Assembly: GCA_021799405.1 (NCBI GenBank)
Contig: JAJZAL010000299.1
Span: forward strand, 1-5,923
From: Acidobacteriota bacterium
GTDB taxonomy: Bacteria > Acidobacteriota > Terriglobia > Terriglobales > Acidobacteriaceae
Length of the DNA: 5,923 nucleotides
Direction: 5' to 3'
Numbering within the stretch: the first letter of the stretch is position 1; every line of letters begins with the position of its first letter. The notes under the pieces are model-generated. The model had not been told where the DNA came from. It saw only the letters and a program-made list of their open reading frames with translations, and did no database searches. Both the position numbers and the translations under genes were made by a program. Below are positions 1 to 5,923 of the stretch, in pieces.

Positions 1-2428
1 TCTTTGGAGGATTGGTGTTAACCATGACCTGGAACTGATAATTGGGCATTTCCTGATAGAAGATACCTGCCCCGCCTCTGATTGATGTTCGCCCATTCCC
101 AAAGAGATCGTAAGCAAACCCTATCCTCGGCGCAAAGGCCAAAAGCGGCTGTTGAGTAACCTTCTCTCCAAACGGAGAGCTCTTTCCGCTTATAATCAAG
201 CCATTATATTGATTATAACTCGGGTTCGGTGTTGTCCCTCCCGCACACGGGGCCGAGGCGCAAATCAGGCCAGTGTTGGTCATTGCCGGAGTATTGCCGG
301 CATTGAAGAACGCCGGTACGAAGTTTACCTCGGGGTAGTAAGGATAGCCTGACAACTTCCCCGACGTCGGTTGAGCTATATAAGAGTACCGGAGTCCTGC
401 ATTCAGCGTAAGGCGAGGTGAAGTCCGCAAATCATCTTGTGCATACCCCTCGTAGATATTCGTATGCGGGAGATCTGCTAAATCAGCAGACGCTTGCTGG
501 TAATTTGTGACATTGCCTTGCAGGAAATTGGCGAATGCCTGATCGTATTGCGTCTCGTTGCTGTCGGGCACCAGTGCCGAAGGACTGAACCGGAAAAGTC
601 CGGCATTGGTTGTCCCCTGATTGTTCCCGGCCTGTTGGTACTCCAGATTAAAACCTACATTGAACGTATGTCTGCCTCTGGTGACGGTATCATTCAGATA
701 AAGCTGCGTAACGGGATCAGTATTTCGATAAGGGCCGATCGCCGCATAGGAGCCTCCATTGATGTTGAGGTCGGGCACCCTTGCAAGAGTTGATGGATAC
801 GGAAGCAGCGGTGTGATATCCGGTGAATTCGCCGGCAATAACAAGCCGATGGGAATCGCCGTGACCCAATTCTGCATGTAGGAATAACCAGCATCCAAGA
901 CATTATGATCGTTAAGAACATAGGTAACATGGCCGAGAAATAACGTCGCCCCATCAGTGATATTTGAGTTGCCCACGCCAGGCACGCCCACCGGCTGCCG
1001 CAACCCATTGGGAGCATAGAGCGTCAGCGGGTCGTCGAGATAGCGGAAGAATACGCTCAGCTTCTGGGTGAACTGATGGTCAATTCGGATGAAAGTCTGA
1101 GTCTCATTGTCAAATCCGCTCTCTGCAGTCACGAGGCCCTGAGGATCCGAAGGATTGTTCGGCAGAGGAGTTCTGTCGATGATGTCCTTTAAGTATGCCG
1201 CGGCGGTTGGATCGATCCTTGTAATCGTTGAAGTAGAACTTGCGCACTGTCCCGTTGAGCTGTACTGCACGCACACAGGAGCGTTAAAGATGCCCTTCCG
1301 TTGCAGAGCCGTTGGCATGTTAGTAAGTGTTTCCTGCGTGGTTGTTTCAGTACGCAAGTATTCCTGTCCAAAGAAGAAGAACGTCTTTGTCGTGTTTCGA
1401 TCCGTAAGATGAGGGATCCAGACCGGACCACCGAGGGTATAGCCGTAATCGTTATATCGCTGGCCAGGCCTTGGAATTCTTGCAAGATTGTTGAAGTATC
1501 CATTTGCGTTCAATACTTCGCTCTCGAAGAATTCGTAAGCGGAACCATGAAACGCCGAGGTACCTGACTTGGTCGCAACGGTGATGAAAGCCGCGCCACT
1601 TCCTCCATACTGCGCGCCATAATTGTCTCGCTGCGAATTCGTCTCCTGGATAAAATCAATTCCTGGGTATGCGGCGATTTGGTTACCGCCGGCAGAACGC
1701 CGCTGCAAATCCTGACCGTCAAGAAAGAAGCTATTGTATTGAGGGCCAAGTCCACCCACTGAAAACGCGGTGAAATTTCCTGCCCCTGAACTTGCAATGG
1801 AGCCACGATCCAACGGCCCGGGTATCGGTCCGCTAACTCCTGGCTGAATATAGAGTAACTGCTCGAAGTTACGGCTGCTGAGTGGAAGTTCCTTTGTCTG
1901 GGTGCCTGAGATGAGGGTTCCCGCTGTGGGGCTCGTCAACTGTGGTGTCAGTGGATTTGCGGTTACCTGAACCGTTTGCGAAACCGAACCAGGCTGTAGG
2001 ACTACCTCAACGGATACCGTCAGGCCTACATTTACTTGTTCTGATTCGGTCATTGTCTCAAAGCCAGAAGCCGCAATAGTTATCGCGTAATGGCCAATAT
2101 TCAGAAGGGGCACAATGAACTCGCCTTGCTCATTCGTATGCACCGTTCGTACAACAAGGTTCCTGTCGGTATTCTCGACGGTGATGGTGGCATTGGGAAC
2201 CACCGCTCCGGTCGAGTCCCGCACCGTGCCGCTGATCCCGCCGGTCAAATTCTGGCCAGCGACCGTTGCAGGCCACGAAATGCAGAGAACCAAAATCGCG
2301 AGTATGACTGTTCTTAGACACGTGAAATAGCATGGCAGCCTTCTCTGTTGCCAGAAAGAAACGCGGTAAGAGCCTGATTGGAGAACATGCTCTCTTAGGC
2401 CTTGAATTTGATACTTGTCATATTTCAT
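1..2428 (-). CDS. TonB-dependent outer-membrane receptor A with carboxypeptidase-regulatory-like N-terminal domain (partial, 3' end off window)
   Basis: An uninterrupted frame of 809 codons runs from the ATG at 2428 to the left edge with no stop. Seen: a long N-region, a hydrophobic signal core at about residues 41-56 with likely cleavage after VAG near residue 58, then a CarboxypepD-regulatory-like beta-sandwich at about 61-145 (GGISGTVRDSTGAVVPNA, then GEFIVPLL and Y.ITI.A.GF). The plug follows at about 165-295 (LPLSSRNFEQLL, FLDGQD, VATKSGTSAFHGSAYEF), and then beta-barrel sequence rich in aromatic residues (for example YAQDDLRTSPRLTLNAGLRY, 662-681; PRIGFAYD, 767-774). The family forms 22-strand outer-membrane barrels that import ligands using TonB energy. 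Acidobacterial members usually exceed 1,000 residues, so a few hundred are missing here. Cys386/Cys395 and Cys723/Cys728 are close pairs, probably in surface loops. It lies 131 nt downstream of the sulfatase on the same strand, so co-transcription is possible. The ligand is unknown. The family call is firm; the acidobacterial assignment is inference. Confidence 0.93.
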   Translation of the reverse strand, partial: MKYDKYQIQGLREHVLQSGSYRVSFWQQRRLPCYFTCLRTVILAILVLCISWPATVAGQNLTGGISGTVRDSTGAVVPNATITVENTDRNLVVRTVHTNEQGEFIVPLLNIGHYAITIAASGFETMTESEQVNVGLTVSVEVVLQPGSVSQTVQVTANPLTPQLTSPTAGTLISGTQTKELPLSSRNFEQLLYIQPGVSGPIPGPLDRGSIASSGAGNFTAFSVGGLGPQYNSFFLDGQDLQRRSAGGNQIAAYPGIDFIQETNSQRDNYGAQYGGSGAAFITVATKSGTSAFHGSAYEFFESEVLNANGYFNNLARIPRPGQRYNDYGYTLGGPVWIPHLTDRNTTKTFFFFGQEYLRTETTTQETLTNMPTALQRKGIFNAPVCVQYSSTGQCASSTSTITRIDPTAAAYLKDIIDRTPLPNNPSDPQGLVTAESGFDNETQTFIRIDHQFTQKLSVFFRYLDDPLTLYAPNGLRQPVGVPGVGNSNITDGATLFLGHVTYVLNDHNVLDAGYSYMQNWVTAIPIGLLLPANSPDITPLLPYPSTLARVPDLNINGGSYAAIGPYRNTDPVTQLYLNDTVTRGRHTFNVGFNLEYQQAGNNQGTTNAGLFRFSPSALVPDSNETQYDQAFANFLQGNVTNYQQASADLADLPHTNIYEGYAQDDLRTSPRLTLNAGLRYSYIAQPTSGKLSGYPYYPEVNFVPAFFNAGNTPAMTNTGLICASAPCAGGTTPNPSYNQYNGLIISGKSSPFGEKVTQQPLLAFAPRIGFAYDLFGNGRTSIRGGAGIFYQEMPNYQFQVMVNTNPPK

Positions 2429-2435
2429 CACGCAA

Positions 2436-2440
2436 CCTCC
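2436..2440 (-). promoter_or_regulatory. Ribosome binding site of receptor A
   Basis: GGAGG on the minus strand sits 7 nt before the ATG at 2428. It fixes this start even though the predicted signal core begins about 40 residues downstream. No in-frame ATG, GTG or TTG occurs between this start and the hydrophobic core. A GTG directly before the ATG (2431-2429) is in frame but lies only 4 nt from the GGAGG, so the ATG is preferred. Confidence 0.8.
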
Positions 2441-2559
2441 ACATGGAATTGATAGATTAAGAGCCCCAACCTGTTCTTGGAATCGATGGTCCCGCGTCAC
2501 AGAATCCATATAACTCTCATCACCCTTCTGCCACGCGATCCAGCAGTGGCCGGTCTTAG

Positions 2560-4206
2560 TTAGGGGATGAACGGTTCTCCAGGAATGCTTTGCCGGTAAG
2601 GGGTGTACCAATTGTGTTCATGTGCCCACTTCGTGTGATACTTACGGTTTTGCGGGCCTGTCGGTAAGCTATCCTGGCTCCTAATGGTCCACATCAGCAG
2701 TTCCTCCATCAATTGCTTCTGCGAGTTAGCTGCTGACGGATGATTGAATAGATTGTTCAGTTCACACGGATCCGAAGCAAGATTGTAGAGTTGTCCGTAT
2801 CCCATCATGTCGTAGACGAGCTTCCAATCGCCCATGCGGACCATCTTTTCGAGACCGCTTTGTGTGACCTTATTCAATTCATCCCAGCCGATACCGTAGA
2901 TAGACGAGTCATTTGTTGACTTTCCATTAAACAACGTTGCCGAACTGTAGGGGATATCGTCGTCTTTAACGTAATACAAGCCACCAAGACCTACGGAGGA
3001 GTAAATACTTCGAAATTCCTCTTCTGGATAACTCTGTCCAGTCAGAATTGGCCAAAGACTTCTTCCTTGCACTCCATGTGGGATCTCCGCACCCATCGCC
3101 TCACAGAGTGTAGGCATGACGTCCGCCATAGAGACAAAGGCGGATTTCCCTGCCGAGGATGGCTGAATGCGATATCCCGACCAGACCATTGGGATACGGG
3201 TCAAACACTCGAATAATCCCACGCCCTTTCGTGCTAAGCCATAGTCCATCAGGTAATCGCCATGGTCGGCTAGATAGACGATCATGGTCTTACTCATAAG
3301 GTTCCTGGAATTGAGATGATTTACCAATCTGGTTAACTGGTCGTCCAGGAGGCGCAGCATTCCAAGATAGTTGGATTTGTAACGCCGCCAATACTTTTCG
3401 GAGGGATAGCTGCTGTTCTCGAGGCCGTATAGCCACTGCGCCCTGAAGCCGAGATCCTTCAACGCTTCCGGCCCTGCACACCTGCCTGGAACTGATTCGG
3501 GAGGAAACATGTCCCAATACGGCTTTGGAACCTGCTCTGGATCGTGAGGCTCTGGGAACCCAACTTGCAGAATGAAAGGCTGGTCACCTGCTAGGTCAAT
3601 AAATTCAATCGCATCCGACACGATACGATAAGGAAATTGGACTTCTACCGGAAACGGAGTTGGAGTTAGAGCAGCATTTGCCTGTAATCCTCCGAGCCAC
3701 GTCTGGTACTCTTTGTATTCCTTCGGTGCATCCGGGGGAATCCACCCACCCCAATGAGAGTATTCGCGCCAGTAATCTAAGTCGATGCTCTTCAGGTAAG
3801 TATGATTTTTCCCGGCCAGCCCAGTCTTATATCCTCTCGCCTTCGCGACCGCGTATAAATCGGTTTCAAAGTACGCATCCTGTGCGTCGAGATTCATGCG
3901 CACGCGGTGTGCATCGGGCCAACGGCCGGTCAGCATGCTAATTCTGCTAGGCATGCACAGAGGCGTCGTGACATAAGCCCGATCAAAACCAATCCCTGCA
4001 TCAGCAAGCCTGTCGAGGGTTGGGCTGGTATCCAGCGGATAGCCGGACCGCTTTGTCAGTCCAGCCCGATGTTGATCGGAAACAATGAATATAATGTTTG
4101 GCCGGTCCACAACTGGCGCATCCATTGATTGTGCTGCGCCCCGTGTCGCGACCATCGCCCCTACTGCTCCGAGGGACGCCCCCTTCAAAAACTCGCGTCG
4201 CTCCAT
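2560..4206 (-). CDS. Tat-exported formylglycine-dependent sulfatase (alkaline phosphatase superfamily)
   Basis: A complete protein of 548 residues. The start is the ATG at 4206. It has an AAGGGAG site upstream and opens directly with a twin-arginine signal (RREFLKG, residues 3-9), a hydrophobic stretch and likely cleavage near GAAQ (about 23-26). An in-frame TTG at 4335 would put 43 unlikely residues before the Tat motif. Sulfatase landmarks in order: RPNIIFIVSDQ with metal ligand Asp44; the C-x-P-S-R signature CMPSR (84-88) followed by LTG, where Cys84 is expected to become formylglycine; GKNH (Lys133, His135); PEPH (His221); ADHGD (Asp314, His315); Lys327; and the C-terminal LYNLASDP..LNNLF block (473-487). 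It should hydrolyse sulfate esters in the periplasm after cytoplasmic maturation of Cys84. Ser-Asp at 43-44 and Asp-His at 314-315, in place of Asp-Asp and Asp-Asn, resemble the choline-sulfatase/phosphonate monoester hydrolase branch as I recall it, so the substrate is open. It ends 131 nt before receptor A, with no strong terminator between them. No maturase gene is in view. Confidence 0.95.
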   Translation of the reverse strand: MERREFLKGASLGAVGAMVATRGAAQSMDAPVVDRPNIIFIVSDQHRAGLTKRSGYPLDTSPTLDRLADAGIGFDRAYVTTPLCMPSRISMLTGRWPDAHRVRMNLDAQDAYFETDLYAVAKARGYKTGLAGKNHTYLKSIDLDYWREYSHWGGWIPPDAPKEYKEYQTWLGGLQANAALTPTPFPVEVQFPYRIVSDAIEFIDLAGDQPFILQVGFPEPHDPEQVPKPYWDMFPPESVPGRCAGPEALKDLGFRAQWLYGLENSSYPSEKYWRRYKSNYLGMLRLLDDQLTRLVNHLNSRNLMSKTMIVYLADHGDYLMDYGLARKGVGLFECLTRIPMVWSGYRIQPSSAGKSAFVSMADVMPTLCEAMGAEIPHGVQGRSLWPILTGQSYPEEEFRSIYSSVGLGGLYYVKDDDIPYSSATLFNGKSTNDSSIYGIGWDELNKVTQSGLEKMVRMGDWKLVYDMMGYGQLYNLASDPCELNNLFNHPSAANSQKQLMEELLMWTIRSQDSLPTGPQNRKYHTKWAHEHNWYTPYRQSIPGEPFIP

Positions 4207-4216
4207 TTCTAAATAT

Positions 4217-4223
4217 CTCCCTT
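4217..4223 (-). promoter_or_regulatory. Ribosome binding site of the sulfatase
   Basis: AAGGGAG on the minus strand, 10 nt before the ATG at 4206. The spacing is slightly long but usable. It supports the start that places the twin-arginine motif at residues 3-4 over the upstream in-frame TTG at 4335. Confidence 0.6.
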
Positions 4224-4307
4224 CCCCACCTTTTCTTGATACGATTAGCCAAAGGTCTGAACTCGTCGCAAGTAGGAATGTCACGTTTAGCCTATTTGCA
4301 GAATCCG

Positions 4308-4335
4308 AGAATCTTCTGCCGTCGCTACGTGTCAA
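4308..4335 (-). promoter_or_regulatory. Weak candidate promoter for the sulfatase
   Basis: A perfect TTGACA (-35 box, 4335-4330) is followed after 16 nt by GATTCT (4313-4308), which keeps only A2, T3 and T6 of TATAAT. It lies about 100 nt upstream of the sulfatase start in non-coding DNA. Position and -35 are good and the -10 is poor, so this is only a candidate. Confidence 0.22.
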
Positions 4336-4682
4336 GATTCAGACGCCCTCCAGTCAAAATGGACGATATTGGTCCAATTCGACACCTTTGCGCGAAACTT
4401 CATGTCGGCGCGACTGACCTAATCTGGTTTTGCGAAGACGAAGTCCACGTTGGCATAAGCCTGAACGCGCAAATGTGGATCTGCGTAGGATTCATCGCCC
4501 CGCCCCTTCATGGCTATACCCACCCGTCAATTCTTACTCTCCACTCGCAGTTCGCAGTGCACGTCCGTAGGTTTTCATTTCGAACATCTCTCCGTCGCTT
4601 GCTAAGTCCCGCTGCCAACTCGATACCTCATGCAACGAGGCTCCTGCGGTAGATCGCTTTCATTCCACCGCAAGCTGGCGCT

Positions 4683-4735
4683 CAGGCAACGCTGTGTGCC
4701 TGATTCCTGCTCTGTTACTCATGCGGTGTTGCCTG
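4683..4735 (+). repeat. Imperfect inverted repeat forming a 16-pair stem in plus-strand RNA
   Basis: The arms are CAGGCAACGCTGTGTG (4683-4698) and CATGCGGTGTTGCCTG (4720-4735) around a 21-nt loop. The outer eight pairs are perfect. The inner eight contain G-C and A-U pairs plus five G-U wobbles that exist only in plus-strand RNA; on the minus strand these become C-A mismatches. A competing 7-bp hairpin (TCAGGCA 4682-4688 with TGCCTGA 4697-4703) shares the left arm. Two smaller stems lie just before it: CCTC/GAGG at 4626-4640 and TGCGGT/ACCGCA at 4645-4672. There is no U-tract after the stem and no plus-strand gene ends here, so it is not an ordinary terminator. Confidence 0.45.
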
Positions 4736-4934
4736 CCGATATTTCACTAAACACTTGTTTCTCCTCGAGTCATGTGGATATCAACATTTAAGAGTCGTTG
4801 TGTAGGCACTGGCTTGGCAGGTTGCTGGCCAAGGTGTCGACTCAATCCCTTTTCCCGCACATTACCCTCAAACGAGAAGGGAAGAGCTTGCATCTGACTC
4901 CATGGACGAACTGGCACGCCCGATGTTCGGTCAT

Positions 4935-4959
4935 AGCTATGCCCATCACAGGCATAGCT
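4935..4959. repeat. Perfect 9-bp hairpin with 7-nt loop
   Basis: AGCTATGCC (4935-4943) and GGCATAGCT (4951-4959) are exact reverse complements around the loop CATCACA. A U-G pair could extend the stem by one in plus-strand RNA. There is no flanking T-run. It could be a protein-binding palindrome or part of a small structured repeat. Its role is unknown. Confidence 0.5.
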
Positions 4960-5233
4960 GATCACGCAACGCCGCCGATCCGGGCCTGGAACTTTCCCCA
5001 AGGCGATGTCCTTTAGCACCAGATCTGTCCGGAACCAACTCCGCTGTCCTCCGCTTCACTTTTGCGTTCCTGTTCGCAATTTCTTCAGTCTGGACTCTTG
5101 GCTTACGTGAGGCCGGCGATCCTTTTTCCGCCAAGCCCCTGACCGCATGATTTTGCATCTTGAGGTGCGGTTTCCCGGATCTCATGCGTCGCGGCGATCG
5201 AAACCTGGAGCACCCTGCGGTCGCTCGACTGTG

Positions 5234-5260
5234 CCGGAGCAGATTCACGATCTGCTCCGG
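5234..5260. repeat. Perfect 11-bp hairpin with 5-nt loop
   Basis: CCGGAGCAGAT (5234-5244) and ATCTGCTCCGG (5250-5260) are exact reverse complements around TCACG. This is the strongest perfect inverted repeat seen in the window. It lies 99 nt past the stop of receptor B. No T-run follows on either strand, so it is not a classical intrinsic terminator. An RNA-stabilising hairpin, an operator-like site or a dispersed repeat unit are alternatives. Confidence 0.6.
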
Positions 5261-5322
5261 AAGATGCTTGTTTCCTCACGGCCTGCCTGGCTAGTCCCAT
5301 ATCAACTAGCTTCAATCCATTT

Positions 5323-5346
5323 GGCGCGAGCCTTACCAGGCCCGCC
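5323..5346 (-). terminator. GC-rich hairpin just after receptor B, possible 3'-end or terminator structure
   Basis: On the minus strand, GGCG then GCCT pair with AGGC then CGCC around a GGTA loop, with a small asymmetric internal bulge (8 pairs, nearly all G-C). It begins 14 nt after the TAG stop of receptor B, where a terminator is expected. It lacks the following U-tract, so intrinsic termination is doubtful; it could instead protect the 3' end of the message. Confidence 0.3.
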
Positions 5347-5359
5347 AGTTTTCGAGGCA

Positions 5360-5923
5360 CTAAAACTCTATCTTCCCCACAAACTGTATCTCGCGAGGAG
5401 CATGTTGAGTTGCGGTCACATCACCAAAGGCGGGACTGGTGATACTAGTAGCCATAGGGCCGAACTGTGCATGGTTGAAAGCATTGAAGAATTCAGTCCG
5501 GAATACAAAGTTAACACTCTCTTTAATTGGAAATACTTTTCGGGCTGTAATGTCCCAGTTATCGAATCCAGGGCCGTAAAAGATTCCATTGCCCGAATTC
5601 CCAAAGTAGTTCGTCGGAGGTGTCACAAAGCACGCCGAATCGAAGAAAACCAGCCCATTGGTTCTAAGGTTCTTATTCCTGACTTGGTTTCTCCCGTTAC
5701 AAAGGCGGTTCGGGCGCACGATCCTGAATGTGAACGCCGTGAAGTTTGGCGCCGTTGGGGTAACTGGATTTCCCCCTTGAAAGGTGGAAATAAAATCCGT
5801 GCCCCAGTTGCCGAGTACTGCATTCAAGATGGGGTTCATGTTGCTTAGATATTTCCGCCCTCTTCCTTCGGGTATGTCCCATACCGTACTTACCACCAAT
5901 GACTTAGGAACACTGTACCTGGC
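5360..5923 (-). CDS. TonB-dependent outer-membrane receptor B, C-terminal part (5' end off window)
   Basis: The last 187 codons and a TAG stop; the frame stays open to the right edge, so the start is outside. An in-frame TTG at 5899 is not the real start, because the sequence before it (RYSVPKS) already belongs to the family. Seen, counted from the window edge: the SLVVSTVWDIPEGRGRKY block (residues 8-25), matching the usual 'vyelPfGkGk' barrel segment; LGNW and the GGNPVT turn (about 38-54); YFGNSG (106-111); GPGFDNWD (117-124); RTEFFNAFNHAQFG (142-155); APREIQF (175-181); and a terminal Phe, the outer-membrane assembly signal. Cys75 and Cys98 may pair in a surface loop. These are the hallmarks of the final barrel strands of acidobacterial Oar-like receptors. 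Role: ligand import across the outer membrane; the ligand is unknown. It is transcribed toward the sulfatase but separated from it by 1,153 nt, so it is probably a separate unit. Confidence 0.92.
   Translation of the reverse strand, partial: ARYSVPKSLVVSTVWDIPEGRGRKYLSNMNPILNAVLGNWGTDFISTFQGGNPVTPTAPNFTAFTFRIVRPNRLCNGRNQVRNKNLRTNGLVFFDSACFVTPPTNYFGNSGNGIFYGPGFDNWDITARKVFPIKESVNFVFRTEFFNAFNHAQFGPMATSITSPAFGDVTATQHAPREIQFVGKIEF

Larger units (their letters stand above)
4207..5359. other. Long spacer of 1,153 nt without a convincing gene
   Basis: This stretch lies between the stop of receptor B and the start of the sulfatase. The open frames in it are short, overlap one another in different frames and directions, mostly begin with GTG or TTG, and show no family motifs I recognise. 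No tRNA, rRNA, transposase fragment or direct-repeat array is visible. It does hold several inverted repeats (4626-4735, 4935-4959, 5234-5260, 5323-5346) and a candidate sulfatase promoter near 4320. It could be a long regulatory region, a decayed gene, or an unrecognised non-coding RNA or repeat element. The sequence alone does not decide. Confidence 0.6.

Noticed and set aside
694..1806. Several minus-strand open frames of about 100 codons inside receptor A, suggesting a frameshifted gene
   Set aside because: These are in other registers. The receptor frame itself reads without a stop from 2428 to 1 with family motifs throughout.
2429..2559. Terminator between the sulfatase and receptor A
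   Set aside because: Only a 5-bp GCCAC/GTGGC stem with an 11-nt loop is visible, without a T-run, which is too weak to call.
4207..4335. 43-residue N-terminal extension of the sulfatase from a TTG at 4335
   Set aside because: The ATG at 4206 has a ribosome binding site and puts the twin-arginine motif at residues 3-4. The TTG coincides with a TTGACA promoter-like box.
4098..4652. Plus-strand open frame of 184 codons starting with TTG
   Set aside because: Its first part is antisense to the sulfatase signal region and the rest shows no domain, good start site or compositional support.
4600..4800. Group II intron or other ribozyme remnant
   Set aside because: I looked for a domain V-like motif and a reverse transcriptase fragment on both strands and found neither.
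4747..5019. Minus-strand 90-codon frame as a small gene
   Set aside because: GTG start without a convincing ribosome binding site, no recognised family, and a perfect hairpin runs through it. Kept only as part of the spacer question.
5147..5848. Plus-strand open frame of 233 codons
   Set aside because: It lies mostly antisense to the clearly coding receptor B end, starts inside the spacer and shows no recognisable motif. It is a shadow frame.
1..5923. The two receptor pieces as halves of one gene split by insertion of the sulfatase and spacer
   Set aside because: The left piece has its own start, ribosome binding site and signal peptide and runs off the left edge. The right piece has its own stop and C-terminal Phe. 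With both on the minus strand, the order in transcription is C-terminal part first, which a simple split cannot produce.

Overview
The window carries three genes, all on the minus strand. In transcription order (right to left) they are the 3' end of one TonB-dependent outer-membrane receptor, a complete Tat-exported sulfatase, and the 5' two-thirds or more of a second TonB-dependent receptor. A spacer of about 1.15 kb separates the first receptor from the sulfatase. A gap of 131 nt separates the sulfatase from the second receptor.

The organism is a diderm bacterium. The best guess is an Acidobacteriota member (Solibacter/Acidobacteriia type). Both receptors match the large Oar-like family that is greatly expanded there: an N-terminal carboxypeptidase-regulatory-like beta-sandwich, a plug ending in a VATKSGT.FHG-type motif, and a barrel ending with NAFNH.QFG, PREIQF and a C-terminal phenylalanine. 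This taxonomic call rests on remembered family features, not on a search.

Layout: 1-2428, receptor A (start, signal peptide, regulatory domain, plug and much of the barrel; its 3' end lies beyond the left edge). 2429-2559, short gap with a clear ribosome binding site for receptor A. 2560-4206, formylglycine-dependent sulfatase with a twin-arginine signal. 4207-5359, a long spacer with no convincing gene but several inverted repeats, including two perfect short-loop hairpins and a 16-pair stem that depends on G-U pairs in plus-strand RNA. 5360-5923, the last 187 codons of receptor B (its 5' end lies beyond the right edge).

A plausible working model is a small glycan-use locus: the sulfatase removes sulfate (or a related ester) from a substrate in the periplasm and receptor A, just downstream, imports the ligand across the outer membrane. 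The order and short spacing support this, but the substrate cannot be read from the sequence. I see no frameshifts, RNA genes, CRISPR arrays or mobile elements, and I did not find a clearly new system. The spacer is the only part not explained by ordinary genes.
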